A DNA stretch of 64,000 nucleotides, from the NCBI RefSeq assembly GCF_013201075.1, contig NZ_CP053708.1, positions 1,057,501 to 1,121,500 of the forward strand. The letters are read 5' to 3'. The notes under the pieces are model-generated. The model was not told the DNA's origin. It ran no database searches and saw nothing but the letters and a program-made list of their open reading frames with translations. Source of the stretch: Lichenicola cladoniae (GTDB taxonomy: Bacteria; Pseudomonadota; Alphaproteobacteria; Acetobacterales; Acetobacteraceae). Positions 25,860-34,244 of this stretch are shown here, one piece after another. The translations under genes were made by a program, and so were the position numbers. Position 1 is the stretch's first letter, and each line of letters begins with the position of its first letter.

Positions 25860-27886
25860 TCGGCCGGGACCGCGACGGCGTTGCGGGCACGCCTCGGTGC
25901 ACCGACCCGCACCCGGCGGTCGCTGAGCGACAGGGCGCCGCCGATCGCCATGATCAGCGCGCCGAGCCACATCCAGGGTGCCAGCGGATTATAGTGCAGC
26001 CGCAGGATGGCGGTGTGCTCGTTGTCCTTGCCGGGGCCGCTATCATGCTCGTCGCCGAGCACGGCATAGAGGTCGGCCATGCCGTTGGTATGGATCGCCA
26101 CCTCGCTGGTGGTCTGGTTCTGGCTGGCGAAGTCGCGCCGCGACGGGTGCAGCACCGTCACCAGATGGTCGTGGCGACGGACCTCGATGGTGGCGACCCG
26201 GGCGCGGTAGTTCGGACCCGCGGCATCGGCCAGGCCGGTCAGGGTCCAGCGATAGCCGGCAAGCTGCACGCTGTCGCCGGTGTGCACCGCGACGATGGCA
26301 TGGCTCGCATCGGACATCGCGGCGAGGCCGATCACCGTCACCCCGGCACCGGCATGCGCCAGGGCCGCGCCGAACACCGCGCGCGGCAGCATGCGCGCGC
26401 GGTGCAGGCTGTCCCGGAACGCCGTCCCCCGCCGGTGGCCGATCCGCTGCAGCAGGCTGGCGGCACTCGCGGCGATCACCCACACGCCGAGCACGAACGC
26501 GACGATCGGGAGAACCCCTTTCAACCCGCGTGCCGCGGCCAGCCCGACGATGCCGGCCAGCAGCCCCGCCCACCACAGGCGGGCAAGCACCGGCGCCAGT
26601 TGCGCGCGCTTCCACGGCAGCATCGGGCCGATCGCCATCGCGGCCAGCAACGGCAGCGCCATCGGGGCGGCGGTGGCATCGAAGAACGGCTTGCCGACAC
26701 TGATCGCGCTGCCGAACAACAGGCTGGCGAACGGCGGATACATGGTTCCGGTCAGCACCACCGCGCAGATCGCGCACAGCAGGATGTTGTTCATCACCAG
26801 CGCGCCCTCGCGCGACAACGGCGCGAAGGTGCCGCCGGCGCTGAGTTTCGGCGCGCGGATCGCGAACAGCAGCAGCGCGCTGCCGATCACCAGCGCCAGC
26901 AGCCCGAGGATGAACACCCCGCGGGTCGGGTCGTTGGCGAACGAGTGCACCGAGTTGAGGATGCCCGAGCGCACCAGGAAGGTGCCGGACAGCGACAGCG
27001 AGAAGGTGCCGATCGCCAGCAGCACGGTCCAGACCTTCAGCGCCTCGCGCTTCTCGACCACGATCGCCGAATGCACCAGCGCGGTGCCGGTGAGCCACGG
27101 CAGCAGCGAGGCGTTCTCGACCGGATCCCAGAACCAGTAGCCGCCCCAGCCGAGCACGTAGTACGACCACCAGGACCCGAGCGCGATGCCGCAGGTCAGG
27201 AAGCACCAGGCAGCGACCGCCCAGGGCCTGACCCAGCGGCCCCATGCGGCATCGACGCGGCCTTCCATCAGGGCGGCGACGGCGAAGGCGAACGGCACCG
27301 CGAACCCGACATAGCCGGCGTAGAGAATCGGCGGATGGAAGGCGAGGCCGGGATCCTGCAGCAGCGGGTTCATGCCGTGCCCGTCGACCGGCGCCGGCCA
27401 GACCCGGTCGAACGGGTTCGAGGTGAACAGGCAGAACAGCTCGAAGCCGGCGGCGGTGCCGCCGAGCACCCCGAGCACGCGTGCCTGCAGGGTCGAGGGA
27501 AGCGTCCGCCCGAACCAGGCGACCGCGCCGCCGCAGAGTGCGAGGATCAGCGACCAGAGCAGGATCGAGCCCTCATGGTTCCCCCAGATCCCGGTGATCT
27601 TGTAGAGCAGCGGCTTGGCGATGGCGCTGTTCTCGGCGATGTTGGCGACCGAGAAATCGTCGCCGATCGCCGCCGCGGCGAGGCACACGAACGACAGCGC
27701 CAGGCAGGCGAGCTGCCCGAACGCCAGGGCCGGCGCCGTCGCCATCAGCCTCGGATCGCGTCGCCACGCACCGGTCAGCGGCAGGACGAACTGCGCGACC
27801 GCCAGGCTGCAGGCCAGCGCCAGGGCGAAGCGGCCCAGCTCCGGGCTCAGCAGGGTGCTCAGGATCATCGGGTTGTGCATCCCCAT
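25856..27886 (-). CDS. ccmF: Heme lyase subunit CcmF
   Basis: A 676-residue polytopic membrane protein, normal length for CcmF. It has the N-terminal ELGRFALALAC, GNHEGSILLW and the tryptophan-rich WGGYWFWDPVENASLLPW motif that faces heme in the periplasm, and multiple conserved His ligands. It joins holo-CcmE heme to apocytochrome with CcmH/I. The first ATG is 27886, with ATG 27880 as an alternative. A 22-bp gap separates it from ccmE. Confidence 0.96.
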   Translation of the reverse strand: MGMHNPMILSTLLSPELGRFALALACSLAVAQFVLPLTGAWRRDPRLMATAPALAFGQLACLALSFVCLAAAAIGDDFSVANIAENSAIAKPLLYKITGIWGNHEGSILLWSLILALCGGAVAWFGRTLPSTLQARVLGVLGGTAAGFELFCLFTSNPFDRVWPAPVDGHGMNPLLQDPGLAFHPPILYAGYVGFAVPFAFAVAALMEGRVDAAWGRWVRPWAVAAWCFLTCGIALGSWWSYYVLGWGGYWFWDPVENASLLPWLTGTALVHSAIVVEKREALKVWTVLLAIGTFSLSLSGTFLVRSGILNSVHSFANDPTRGVFILGLLALVIGSALLLFAIRAPKLSAGGTFAPLSREGALVMNNILLCAICAVVLTGTMYPPFASLLFGSAISVGKPFFDATAAPMALPLLAAMAIGPMLPWKRAQLAPVLARLWWAGLLAGIVGLAAARGLKGVLPIVAFVLGVWVIAASAASLLQRIGHRRGTAFRDSLHRARMLPRAVFGAALAHAGAGVTVIGLAAMSDASHAIVAVHTGDSVQLAGYRWTLTGLADAAGPNYRARVATIEVRRHDHLVTVLHPSRRDFASQNQTTSEVAIHTNGMADLYAVLGDEHDSGPGKDNEHTAILRLHYNPLAPWMWLGALIMAIGGALSLSDRRVRVGAPRRARNAVAVPAE

Positions 27887-27908
27887 CCAGGGCGCCGCAT
27901 CGAGGGCT

Positions 27909-28418
27909 TCAGCTCGGATGCGGGGCGTTGGTGGTCATGGTGTTCCAGCTCGCAGCCGAGGGCGGTGGTCCGAACCTCGGGTCCCAGCGTCCGGACTTTC
28001 GCAAGGCGGCGGCGACGTCCTTCGGCATGTAGGTCTCGTCGTGCTTGGCCAGCACCTCGGCGGCGCGGAAGCTGCCGTCCGGCTGCATCTCGCCCAGCGC
28101 CACGACACTCTGACCCTCGCGGAACAGGTCCGGCAGGATGCCGACGTAGCTGACATGCACCGCCTCCTGCCCGTCGGTGACGGCGAACTGCTCGGTCGGC
28201 TCGTGTCCCGCCTGGTGCTGCTGGTGCAGCGATCCGGCCACCACCATCCCGCCGAGCCGGATGGTGCGTCCGGGGAGCGGCGGCTTGGCCAGGATCTGCG
28301 ACGGCGCCATGAAGAACACGATGTTGGCGCTGAAGGCCTGCAGTGTCAGCGCCGTCGCCGAACCGAACCCCAGCACGCAGCCGCCCACCAGCCACAGCCT
28401 GCGCGACTTGCGGGTCAT
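27909..28418 (-). CDS. ccmE: Heme chaperone CcmE
   Basis: A 169-residue OB-fold chaperone. A short cytoplasmic tail, one helix (LWLVGGCVLGFGSATALTL) and a beta-barrel domain with IRLGGMVVAGSL precede the heme-binding LAKHDETYMP; His126 is the covalent heme ligand (H130 in E. coli). Start and stop overlap the neighbours: ATG 28418 is fused to the ccmD stop as ATGA. Confidence 0.95.
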   Translation of the reverse strand: MTRKSRRLWLVGGCVLGFGSATALTLQAFSANIVFFMAPSQILAKPPLPGRTIRLGGMVVAGSLHQQHQAGHEPTEQFAVTDGQEAVHVSYVGILPDLFREGQSVVALGEMQPDGSFRAAEVLAKHDETYMPKDVAAALRKSGRWDPRFGPPPSAASWNTMTTNAPHPS

Positions 28419-28558
28419 GGAATGGGTCGTCGGCGCGCGTCCACCGCATCCAGCCGGCGACGGGCGCGCCTGAGCCGGAGCGACGCCGAGATCGACAGGT
28501 ACAGCCCCATCGCGAGGGTGACGCCGTAAGCTCCGGCAACATAGGGCAGGTGCGTCAT
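28415..28558 (-). CDS. ccmD: Heme exporter protein CcmD
   Basis: A 47-residue membrane peptide: MTHLPYVAGAYGVTLAMGLYL followed by an Arg-rich cytoplasmic tail. One helix, then the basic 'RRARRRLDAVDARRRP' tail, is the CcmD pattern. It helps release holo-CcmE from CcmABC. It overlaps both ccmC and ccmE by four bases. Confidence 0.9.
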   Translation of the reverse strand: MTHLPYVAGAYGVTLAMGLYLSISASLRLRRARRRLDAVDARRRPIP

Positions 28559-29400
28559 GGCGCGGCACCGCTCAGCAGCAGCGACCGGGTGCGGGCTTCC
28601 ATGACCGCCGCGCGCAACCGTGCCAGCACGATGGCGGCGAACCCCAGGCTGAAGCCGATCGTGCAGACCAGCAGCGGCCACAGCATGCTGAGCGACATGG
28701 TCGGCGCGCCGGTCAGGGTGATGCTGTCCGGCTGGTGCAGGGTGTTCCACCACTGCACGCTGAACTTGATGATCGGCAGGTCGACCGCGCCGGCGAGTGC
28801 GAGGATCGCGGCGGCCCGCGCACCGCGCCTCGGATCGTCGAACGCCCGGATCAGCGCGACATGGCCGAGATAGAGAAAGAACAGCACCAGCACCGAGGTC
28901 AGGCGCGCATCCCAGACCCACCAGGCCCCCCACATCGGCCGGCCCCAGAGCGAGCCGGATACCAGGCAGAGGCCGGTGACGCACGCACCGACCGGCCCGA
29001 TCTCGGCAGCGGCGAGATCCGCCAGCGGATGTCGCCAGACCAGCGACAGCAACCCGCATACGGCAAGCGCCATGTAGCCCAGTGAGCCGAGCCAGGCCGC
29101 AGGGACATGGACGTACATGATCCGCACCGCATCGCCCTGCTGCCAGTCGGCGGGCGACAGGAACAGGCCCCAGGCCAGCCCGACAGCGGTCAATACGATC
29201 GCCGGCCAGGTCAGCACCGGCTGCAGCCAGCGTCCGAGCCGAAGGAAACGGCCCGGATTGGCGAAACGATGCAGCCACGCGCCGAAGCCGCCTGGTCGCG
29301 GAACGGGCTGTCTGGAGCCGGGCTGGTCGGAGGCGACGAGGTGGGTGGCTTGCAAGCGGCGACGGATCCCTGATTGCCGGCGATCGACCACGACCGCCAT
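28555..29400 (-). CDS. ccmC: Heme exporter membrane protein CcmC
   Basis: A 281-residue integral membrane protein with six helices. The tryptophan-rich WGRPMWGAWWVWDARLTS signature of the heme-handling protein family is present, followed by QWWNTLHQPDS. With CcmE it presents heme in the periplasm. Conserved sequence begins around LHRFANPGRF, about residue 44, so the first 40 residues from ATG 29400 may be an overextension; no better start codon lies closer. It is the first gene of the ccm string; ccmA and ccmB are not present upstream in the window. Confidence 0.9.
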   Translation of the reverse strand: MAVVVDRRQSGIRRRLQATHLVASDQPGSRQPVPRPGGFGAWLHRFANPGRFLRLGRWLQPVLTWPAIVLTAVGLAWGLFLSPADWQQGDAVRIMYVHVPAAWLGSLGYMALAVCGLLSLVWRHPLADLAAAEIGPVGACVTGLCLVSGSLWGRPMWGAWWVWDARLTSVLVLFFLYLGHVALIRAFDDPRRGARAAAILALAGAVDLPIIKFSVQWWNTLHQPDSITLTGAPTMSLSMLWPLLVCTIGFSLGFAAIVLARLRAAVMEARTRSLLLSGAAP

Positions 29401-29507
29401 TCGATCGGGAACAGCCTCCGGCTGTCCCGTTCCGATCAACAGTCCTACACTAACATGCCGAAGTGCCCGCCATACCAATCCGGCCTCCAGCCTGCGAGGA
29501 ACACGAC

Positions 29508-29801
29508 ATGCTGTTCGCCATCATCTGCTCCGACCGCCCCAACAGCCTCGATACGAGGCTCGCCGCCCGCGAGGCGCACCTGCGTTATCTCTCGACCTAT
29601 GTCGACCGGATCGTGCATGCCGGCCCGATGCTCGACCTTGCCGGCCGGGCATGCGGCAGCCTCCTGATCATCGATGTCGAGGACCGCGCGGCCGCCGAGG
29701 GCTTCGCGGCGAGCGATCCGTATGCCGACGTCAATCTCTTCGAGAGCGTGGTGATCAGGGGGTATCGCGCGGTCTTCCGCGACGGCGCGCTTGCCGAATG
29801 A
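29508..29801 (+). CDS. YciI-family protein
   Basis: A 97-residue YciI protein: MLFAIICSDRP, then REAHLRYL, GSLLIIDVEDRAAAEGFAASDPY and an IRGYRAV tail. These dimeric alpha/beta proteins use a His-Asp pair (His in REAHL and Asp in ASDPY) and are found in stress or dehalogenase-linked contexts, mostly without assigned function. GAGGA is well spaced before ATG 29508. An EVE-domain gene follows in the same direction. Confidence 0.85.
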   Translation: MLFAIICSDRPNSLDTRLAAREAHLRYLSTYVDRIVHAGPMLDLAGRACGSLLIIDVEDRAAAEGFAASDPYADVNLFESVVIRGYRAVFRDGALAE

Positions 29802-29832
29802 TCTTCGCCGACCGGCAACCGGGGTGCGTTCG

Positions 29833-30279
29833 ATGAACTACTGGCTGATGAAATCCGAGCCCGAGTCGTTCTCATGGGAGCAGCAGGTGGAGAACGACGT
29901 CGAACCCTGGACCGGCATTCGCAGCCACCAGGCGAAAAAGAACCTGCAGGCGATGAAGGTGGGCGACCGGGCGTTCTTCTATCACTCGAACACCGGCAAG
30001 GAGATCGTCGGGGTCGTCGAGGTGGTGCGCGAGGCCTATCCGGATCCGACCGCCGATACCGAGGCCTGGGTCTGCGTCGACGTGAAGGCGATCGGCCCGA
30101 TGCCCACCGCCGTCACGCTTGCCGCCGTCAAGGCCGATCCTGAATTCGAGGATCTGGCGCTGGTGCGCCAGTCCCGGTTGTCAGTCGTCCCGGTCTCCAA
30201 GGCGCACTGGCAGCGCCTGTGCGAACTCGGCGGCTGGCACGACGAAAAGCAGCGGCCTGGGCGGCGAGGAAAAGCCTAG
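29833..30279 (+). CDS. EVE-domain protein
   Basis: A 148-residue EVE (PUA-like) protein: MNYWLMKSEPESFSWE, WTGIRSHQAKKNLQAM, GDRAFFYHSN and GVVEVVREAYPD are the standard blocks. EVE domains recognise modified bases in RNA or DNA; stand-alone copies in proteobacteria are widespread housekeeping genes of unclear target. It overlaps the convergent secreted-protein gene by four bases at the stop codons. Confidence 0.92.
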   Translation: MNYWLMKSEPESFSWEQQVENDVEPWTGIRSHQAKKNLQAMKVGDRAFFYHSNTGKEIVGVVEVVREAYPDPTADTEAWVCVDVKAIGPMPTAVTLAAVKADPEFEDLALVRQSRLSVVPVSKAHWQRLCELGGWHDEKQRPGRRGKA

Positions 30280-30644
30280 GGCGAGCCGTTCATGCTCTGT
30301 GCCAGGATCGCGTTCTGGCCGTTGCCGGGCTGACCGGCGAACGTCGTGTAGGTGGCATCGCCGTTATAGGCGGGTGTCACCGGAGCCGAGACCTGGGCGG
30401 ACAGTCCGAGCACCCGGAATAGCTCGCGGTGGTTGGTATTGCGCGGCGTCTGTTGCGCGTCGGCCGGAGGAATGCCCGGTCCCTGCTGGTCGAGGACAAC
30501 GCCATTCGACTGCTGCGATGCCGCGGCACTCGAGGTCGATGCCGGTTGGCGAGGCTGCGCGACAGCCAGTGTCGATACCAGACCGATGCATGCGACCAGG
30601 CTGGCACTTCCGAGCAATGCACGGCTCATTCTGGAAATACGCAT
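30276..30644 (-). CDS. Small secreted protein of unknown function
   Basis: A 122-residue protein with a good signal peptide (basic MRISRMSR, hydrophobic LLGSASLVACIGLVSTLAV, cleavage near AVAQP). The mature part is rich in Gln, Ser and Pro, then has a small hydrophobic block HRELFRVLGLSAQVSAPV. I do not recognise a family. AAAGGA precedes ATG 30644. It is divergent from an XRE regulator across 206 bp and convergent with the EVE gene. Confidence 0.65.
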   Translation of the reverse strand: MRISRMSRALLGSASLVACIGLVSTLAVAQPRQPASTSSAAASQQSNGVVLDQQGPGIPPADAQQTPRNTNHRELFRVLGLSAQVSAPVTPAYNGDATYTTFAGQPGNGQNAILAQSMNGSP

Positions 30645-30850
30645 GGCTTGGTCCTTTTTGTTACGAACGAGGCGGGATTGATCATTTAGACTGCCGGTGA
30701 ACGCAGACGGTCGTGGCAAAGCTATCACTTTTCCGCGAGGCGGATCATTGTAGCGCTTGTGATCCACGGTCCTTCGTTCCGCCACCCGTCCCGACACATC
30801 TTGACGCAAGCGTAACCAATTCGGCTCATTTCCAGCATCTGGGGGTAGAT

Positions 30851-31204
30851 ATGCAGCATGACAAGCCATCCCTGACGCTGGGTGCAAGGATACGTGCACT
30901 GCGCCGTGCACGGGGGTTGACCCAGGATCGGCTGGCGAACTCGACCGGCGTGTCCAGGAGTGCCGTCGCTCAGTGGGAGAGCGACAGGGCCGGCCACAGC
31001 ACCGGCATGTTGCGGCGTCTGGCGGACGTGCTCGGCGTGTCGGTTAACACGCTCAACGACGGCTGGGACACGACCGCGACCGACACCGTATTGACCCCGC
31101 ACGAACTCGCCCTGATCCATCTGTATCGAACTTGCAACGAGGAAGATCGCGCCGTGCTGATGCAGGTGGCCAGCAAGATCGCGGCGTCGACCAGGATCGA
31201 CTGA
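30851..31204 (+). CDS. XRE-family (Cro/CI-type) transcriptional regulator
   Basis: A 117-residue regulator with one HTH: LGARIRALRRARGLTQDRLANSTGVSRSAVAQWESDRAGHS places the recognition helix at about residues 34-46. A helical C-terminal part (HELALIHLYRTCNEEDRAVLMQVASKIA) is of a type that dimerises. It could act on the divergent secreted-protein gene or on the EcsC gene that follows 111 bp downstream. Confidence 0.82.
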   Translation: MQHDKPSLTLGARIRALRRARGLTQDRLANSTGVSRSAVAQWESDRAGHSTGMLRRLADVLGVSVNTLNDGWDTTATDTVLTPHELALIHLYRTCNEEDRAVLMQVASKIAASTRID

Positions 31205-31315
31205 GCCGATCCGGGCACGATCGCGTCACGCGGCAATCCGGGCCAAATCGGCTTGCTGATGCGTGCAGCCTCTGGTCCTGTCGGCGCGTTGCTGGCTGGT
31301 CAAAAGGAGAAGCCC

Positions 31316-32170
31316 ATGAGTGCCACCACACGGACCGACCTGTCCCCTGTGAGCGGTCTTGCCTCGATCGGGCTCAGCCCATCGGCCCGCGGCGAATTGC
31401 AGCGCGTCCTCGAGCAGCTCGAATCGGGTCGTGGCGTCCTGGTCCGCCTTGCCGACCTGATGGGCGGCGCGGTCGGTCAGGCGACCCGCCTCGGTGTAAA
31501 GGGCCTCGGTCTGGCGCCCGGCCTGCAGGCGAAATTGCGCGGGGTTGCCGAAAGCTCCATCTCGCGCGCCTTCGACATCGCCGTCGTCGGATTGAAGCAG
31601 CCAATCACCGGAAGCGCGCTGGCGGAAGCCGGCCAGCGGCGGCGCTGGCGCGAGCACGTGACCCACGGTGCCGTGACGGTCTCGGGAGCACTCGGAGGCC
31701 TGGCCGGCTTTACCGGGCTGTTGCCCGATATAGGGTTCACCACCCTCACCATCATGCGCGAGATCGCCCGGATCGCCCGCGAGGAAGGCGAGGACCTGTC
31801 CACCCCGGATGCACGCCGGGCCTGTCTCGAGGTGTTCGCGCTGCGGCCGATCGAGGCATCCGAGGAACAGAGCGAGCTCGGCTACTTCTCGGCGCGTGCG
31901 GTACTGCGCGGCCGGCCGGTGGTCATGCTGCTGTCGGAAGTCGCATCGCATTACGGGCTCGCACTGTCCCGCAAGGTTGCCCTGCAGATGATGCCGGTGG
32001 CCGGCGCGCTGTGCGGGGCATCGCTGAACGCTGCATTCCTCTCGCACTACCGCTCCCTGGCGCGGGCGCATTTCACCATCAGGCGACTGGAGCGCACGCA
32101 CGGCACGGGCGTGCGGGAGGCGGTCGAGTCCATCCGCCATAACCTAGCCGAACGCGTCGCCACCACCTGA
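31316..32170 (+). CDS. EcsC-family protein
   Basis: A 284-residue EcsC-domain protein. The family core is seen as VTVSGALGGLAGFTGLLPDIGFTTLTIMREIARIA, a Gly-rich hydrophobic region followed by the charged helix, and later VLRGRPVVMLLSEVASHYGLALSRKVALQMMPVAGALCG. EcsC proteins are of unknown biochemical role; the Bacillus gene sits with an ABC exporter, which is not the case here. AAGGAGA precedes ATG 31316. Confidence 0.8.
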   Translation: MSATTRTDLSPVSGLASIGLSPSARGELQRVLEQLESGRGVLVRLADLMGGAVGQATRLGVKGLGLAPGLQAKLRGVAESSISRAFDIAVVGLKQPITGSALAEAGQRRRWREHVTHGAVTVSGALGGLAGFTGLLPDIGFTTLTIMREIARIAREEGEDLSTPDARRACLEVFALRPIEASEEQSELGYFSARAVLRGRPVVMLLSEVASHYGLALSRKVALQMMPVAGALCGASLNAAFLSHYRSLARAHFTIRRLERTHGTGVREAVESIRHNLAERVATT

Positions 32171-32203
32171 GGCGCATCGGCCTCCCGCCGGGGCAGGGCG
32201 ACG

Positions 32204-32422
32204 TCAGCTTCTCCGTTTCAGGAGGTTGAGCGTCGCCGCCACGACCGCGAATGCCAGGTAGATCAGCATCATCCGGAAGCCCAGCCGATGCACCAGATGC
32301 GGCATCATCAGGCCGAGTCCGCCGGATATCAGCGCGAACACCGTGAAGACCGTGGCCATGTACATCAGCAGTCCCCGCTCGTGGTGCTGCCACTCTTCAT
32401 GCGACCAGATCCAGGGGCCCAT
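32204..32422 (-). CDS. Small membrane protein, unknown
   Basis: About 72 residues from ATG 32422 with a tryptophan/His-rich head (WIWSHEEWQHHERG) and two hydrophobic helices (MYMATVFTVFALISGGLGL and MMLIYLAFAVVAATLNLL), ending in basic KRRS. The reading frame overlaps the 3' end of the preceding dehydrogenase by 26 bp. ATG 32431 or 32365 are alternative starts; none has a strong ribosome site except a GGGGA before 32365. No family is recognised. Confidence 0.5.
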   Translation of the reverse strand: MGPWIWSHEEWQHHERGLLMYMATVFTVFALISGGLGLMMPHLVHRLGFRMMLIYLAFAVVAATLNLLKRRS

Positions 32423-33386
32423 TGCCGGCATGGATGCTGGCGATGTTGTCCAGGGCGCGGAGGCCCATCGCCGTCCGGGTCTCCATCGTGGCGCTGCCGA
32501 CGTGCGGCGTCAGGAACAGCTTCGGATGATCGAGGAAGCGGATGTCGATGGAGGGCTCGTTTCGGAATACGTCGAGCCCGGCCGCAGACAGCCGCCCACT
32601 GTCGAGTGCGGCGAACAGCGCATCCTCGTCCAGCAGCGAGCCACGCGCGGCATTCACCAGCACGGCCCGGTCCGGCAGCAGCGCCAGCTGGCGGGTGCCG
32701 ATCAGCGTGTTGGTATTCGGTCCGCCGGGCACATGCAGGCTCAGCACCTGGCAGCGGGGCAGCATCGCATCGAGATCTGATACGAAGATCGCCTCCTGTT
32801 CCAGTTCGGGCGGCAGCCTGGTCCGGTTGTGATACAGCACCTGCATGCCGAAGCCGCGCGCCCGGCGTGCGACCGCCCGCCCGATGCGGCCCATGCCCAC
32901 GATGCCCAGGGTCTTGCCGGTGACCTGGATGCCGAGCAGTTCGGTCATCCCGAGCGGGCGGCCCCATCCGCTGCGAATGACCGCGGCATACTCGGTCGCG
33001 CGCCGGCAGGCGCCGAGGATCAGCATGAAGGTGAGGTCGGCGTTGCAGTCGGTCAGCACGTCGGGGGTGTTGGTCAGGATGATGCCGCGATCCTGCAGCG
33101 CGCGGCGATCGATATGGTCGAACCCGACACTCACCGTCGCCACCTGACGGACGCAGTCGGGCAGCGCGTGGATCAGCGCCGCCGGCACGCTGGTGCCGCT
33201 GGTGACCAGCAACGCCTCCGGCCGATGGGCCAGTGCTGCCTCCAGCAACTGGTCCGGCGACAGCATGACCAGCGGCAGCGCCGGAGCCTCGAACTCGGCC
33301 TCGATCCGGGCCGCCACCATGGGCGGCATGTCCTGGCTGCCGACCAGGCGCGGTCGGGCGGGTAGGCTTGGGATGGCTTGGCTCAT
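32397..33386 (-). CDS. D-2-hydroxyacid dehydrogenase (glyoxylate/hydroxypyruvate reductase type)
   Basis: A 329-residue D-isomer-specific 2-hydroxyacid dehydrogenase. The Rossmann motif is GIVGMGRIGRAVA, and HNRT after the second strand suggests NADPH preference. The catalytic triad is intact: Arg in NAARGSLLDE, Glu in GLDVFRNEPS and His in LTPHVGSAT. It reduces glyoxylate or hydroxypyruvate, or oxidises D-glycerate. It is divergent from aat by 107 bp. Its 3' end overlaps the small membrane-protein frame. Confidence 0.9.
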   Translation of the reverse strand: MSQAIPSLPARPRLVGSQDMPPMVAARIEAEFEAPALPLVMLSPDQLLEAALAHRPEALLVTSGTSVPAALIHALPDCVRQVATVSVGFDHIDRRALQDRGIILTNTPDVLTDCNADLTFMLILGACRRATEYAAVIRSGWGRPLGMTELLGIQVTGKTLGIVGMGRIGRAVARRARGFGMQVLYHNRTRLPPELEQEAIFVSDLDAMLPRCQVLSLHVPGGPNTNTLIGTRQLALLPDRAVLVNAARGSLLDEDALFAALDSGRLSAAGLDVFRNEPSIDIRFLDHPKLFLTPHVGSATMETRTAMGLRALDNIASIHAGNGPLDLVA

Positions 33387-33493
33387 GGTCTCTCCTAAAG
33401 CCGCTTCGGCAAAACGCGAAGGGTGCGGGCCAGGGCCTGATCCCGCTCATGCGGGGCCTTCTCCGGCGTGACGCGGTGCCCCATCATCAGGAC

Positions 33494-34180
33494 ATGCTGA
33501 AATCCTCGCCTTCCCTGACGGCCGAGCTGTTGCTTCAGGCCTATCGGGTCGGGCTGTTCCCGATGGCGGAGAAACGGGATTCCGAGGAACTCTACTGGCT
33601 GGATCCCGAGATGCGCGGCGTGCTGCCGCTCGAGACGTTCCATCTCTCGCGTCGCCTGCGCCGCACCGTGCTGTCGAGCCCGTACGTCGTCACCGCCGAC
33701 CAGCGGTTCGAGGCGGTGATCGCCGCATGTGCCGCGTCCGCGTCGGGGCGCGAGGAAAGCTGGATCAATCCCGAGATCGAGCGGCTGTTCACCCAGCTGC
33801 ATCGTCAGGGTCACGGCCACAGCATCGAGTGCCTGCACGACGGCGAACTGGTCGGTGGCTTGTATGGAGTGGCGATCGGCGGCGCGTTTTTCGGCGAGAG
33901 CATGTTCAGCCGGGCCCGGGACGCATCGAAAATCGCCCTCGTCCATCTGGTTGCACGCCTGCAGCTTGGTGGTTTCACCCTGCTGGATACCCAATTCACC
34001 ACGGAACATCTGGCCCAGTTCGGTGCGTTGGAGATTCCCCGGGCGGTCTATCGGCATCGGCTCGGCCTGGCGGTCGCCAGCCAGGCGAAGTGGGTGGCTG
34101 CACCCGCGGCCGATGCCCTGGCCGGTGCGATCGCCGGCCTTGGCCGGGAGACCGAATTCCCCATGCTCACGAATCCGTGA
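33494..34180 (+). CDS. aat: Leucyl/phenylalanyl-tRNA--protein transferase
   Basis: A 228-residue Aat, which adds Leu or Phe to proteins with N-terminal Arg or Lys for ClpS/ClpAP degradation. AYRVGLFPMAE, the PEMRGVLPLETFHLSRRLRRT block, GESMFSRARDASKIALVHLVARL and LDTQFTTEHLAQFGA are the family signatures. ATG 33494 lies just before the family core and has no better rival. Confidence 0.94.
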   Translation: MLKSSPSLTAELLLQAYRVGLFPMAEKRDSEELYWLDPEMRGVLPLETFHLSRRLRRTVLSSPYVVTADQRFEAVIAACAASASGREESWINPEIERLFTQLHRQGHGHSIECLHDGELVGGLYGVAIGGAFFGESMFSRARDASKIALVHLVARLQLGGFTLLDTQFTTEHLAQFGALEIPRAVYRHRLGLAVASQAKWVAAPAADALAGAIAGLGRETEFPMLTNP

Positions 34181-34244
34181 GAATGGCATTGACAGGCAAT
34201 GGCAGGCGGACGCCATGTCCGCGTCCCACACGAAGGAGATGAGT

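Noticed and set aside
25994-28153. A plus-strand open frame of about 720 codons antisense to ccmF and ccmE
   Set aside because: The opposite strand holds unambiguous ccm genes; the antisense frame is compositional shadow only.
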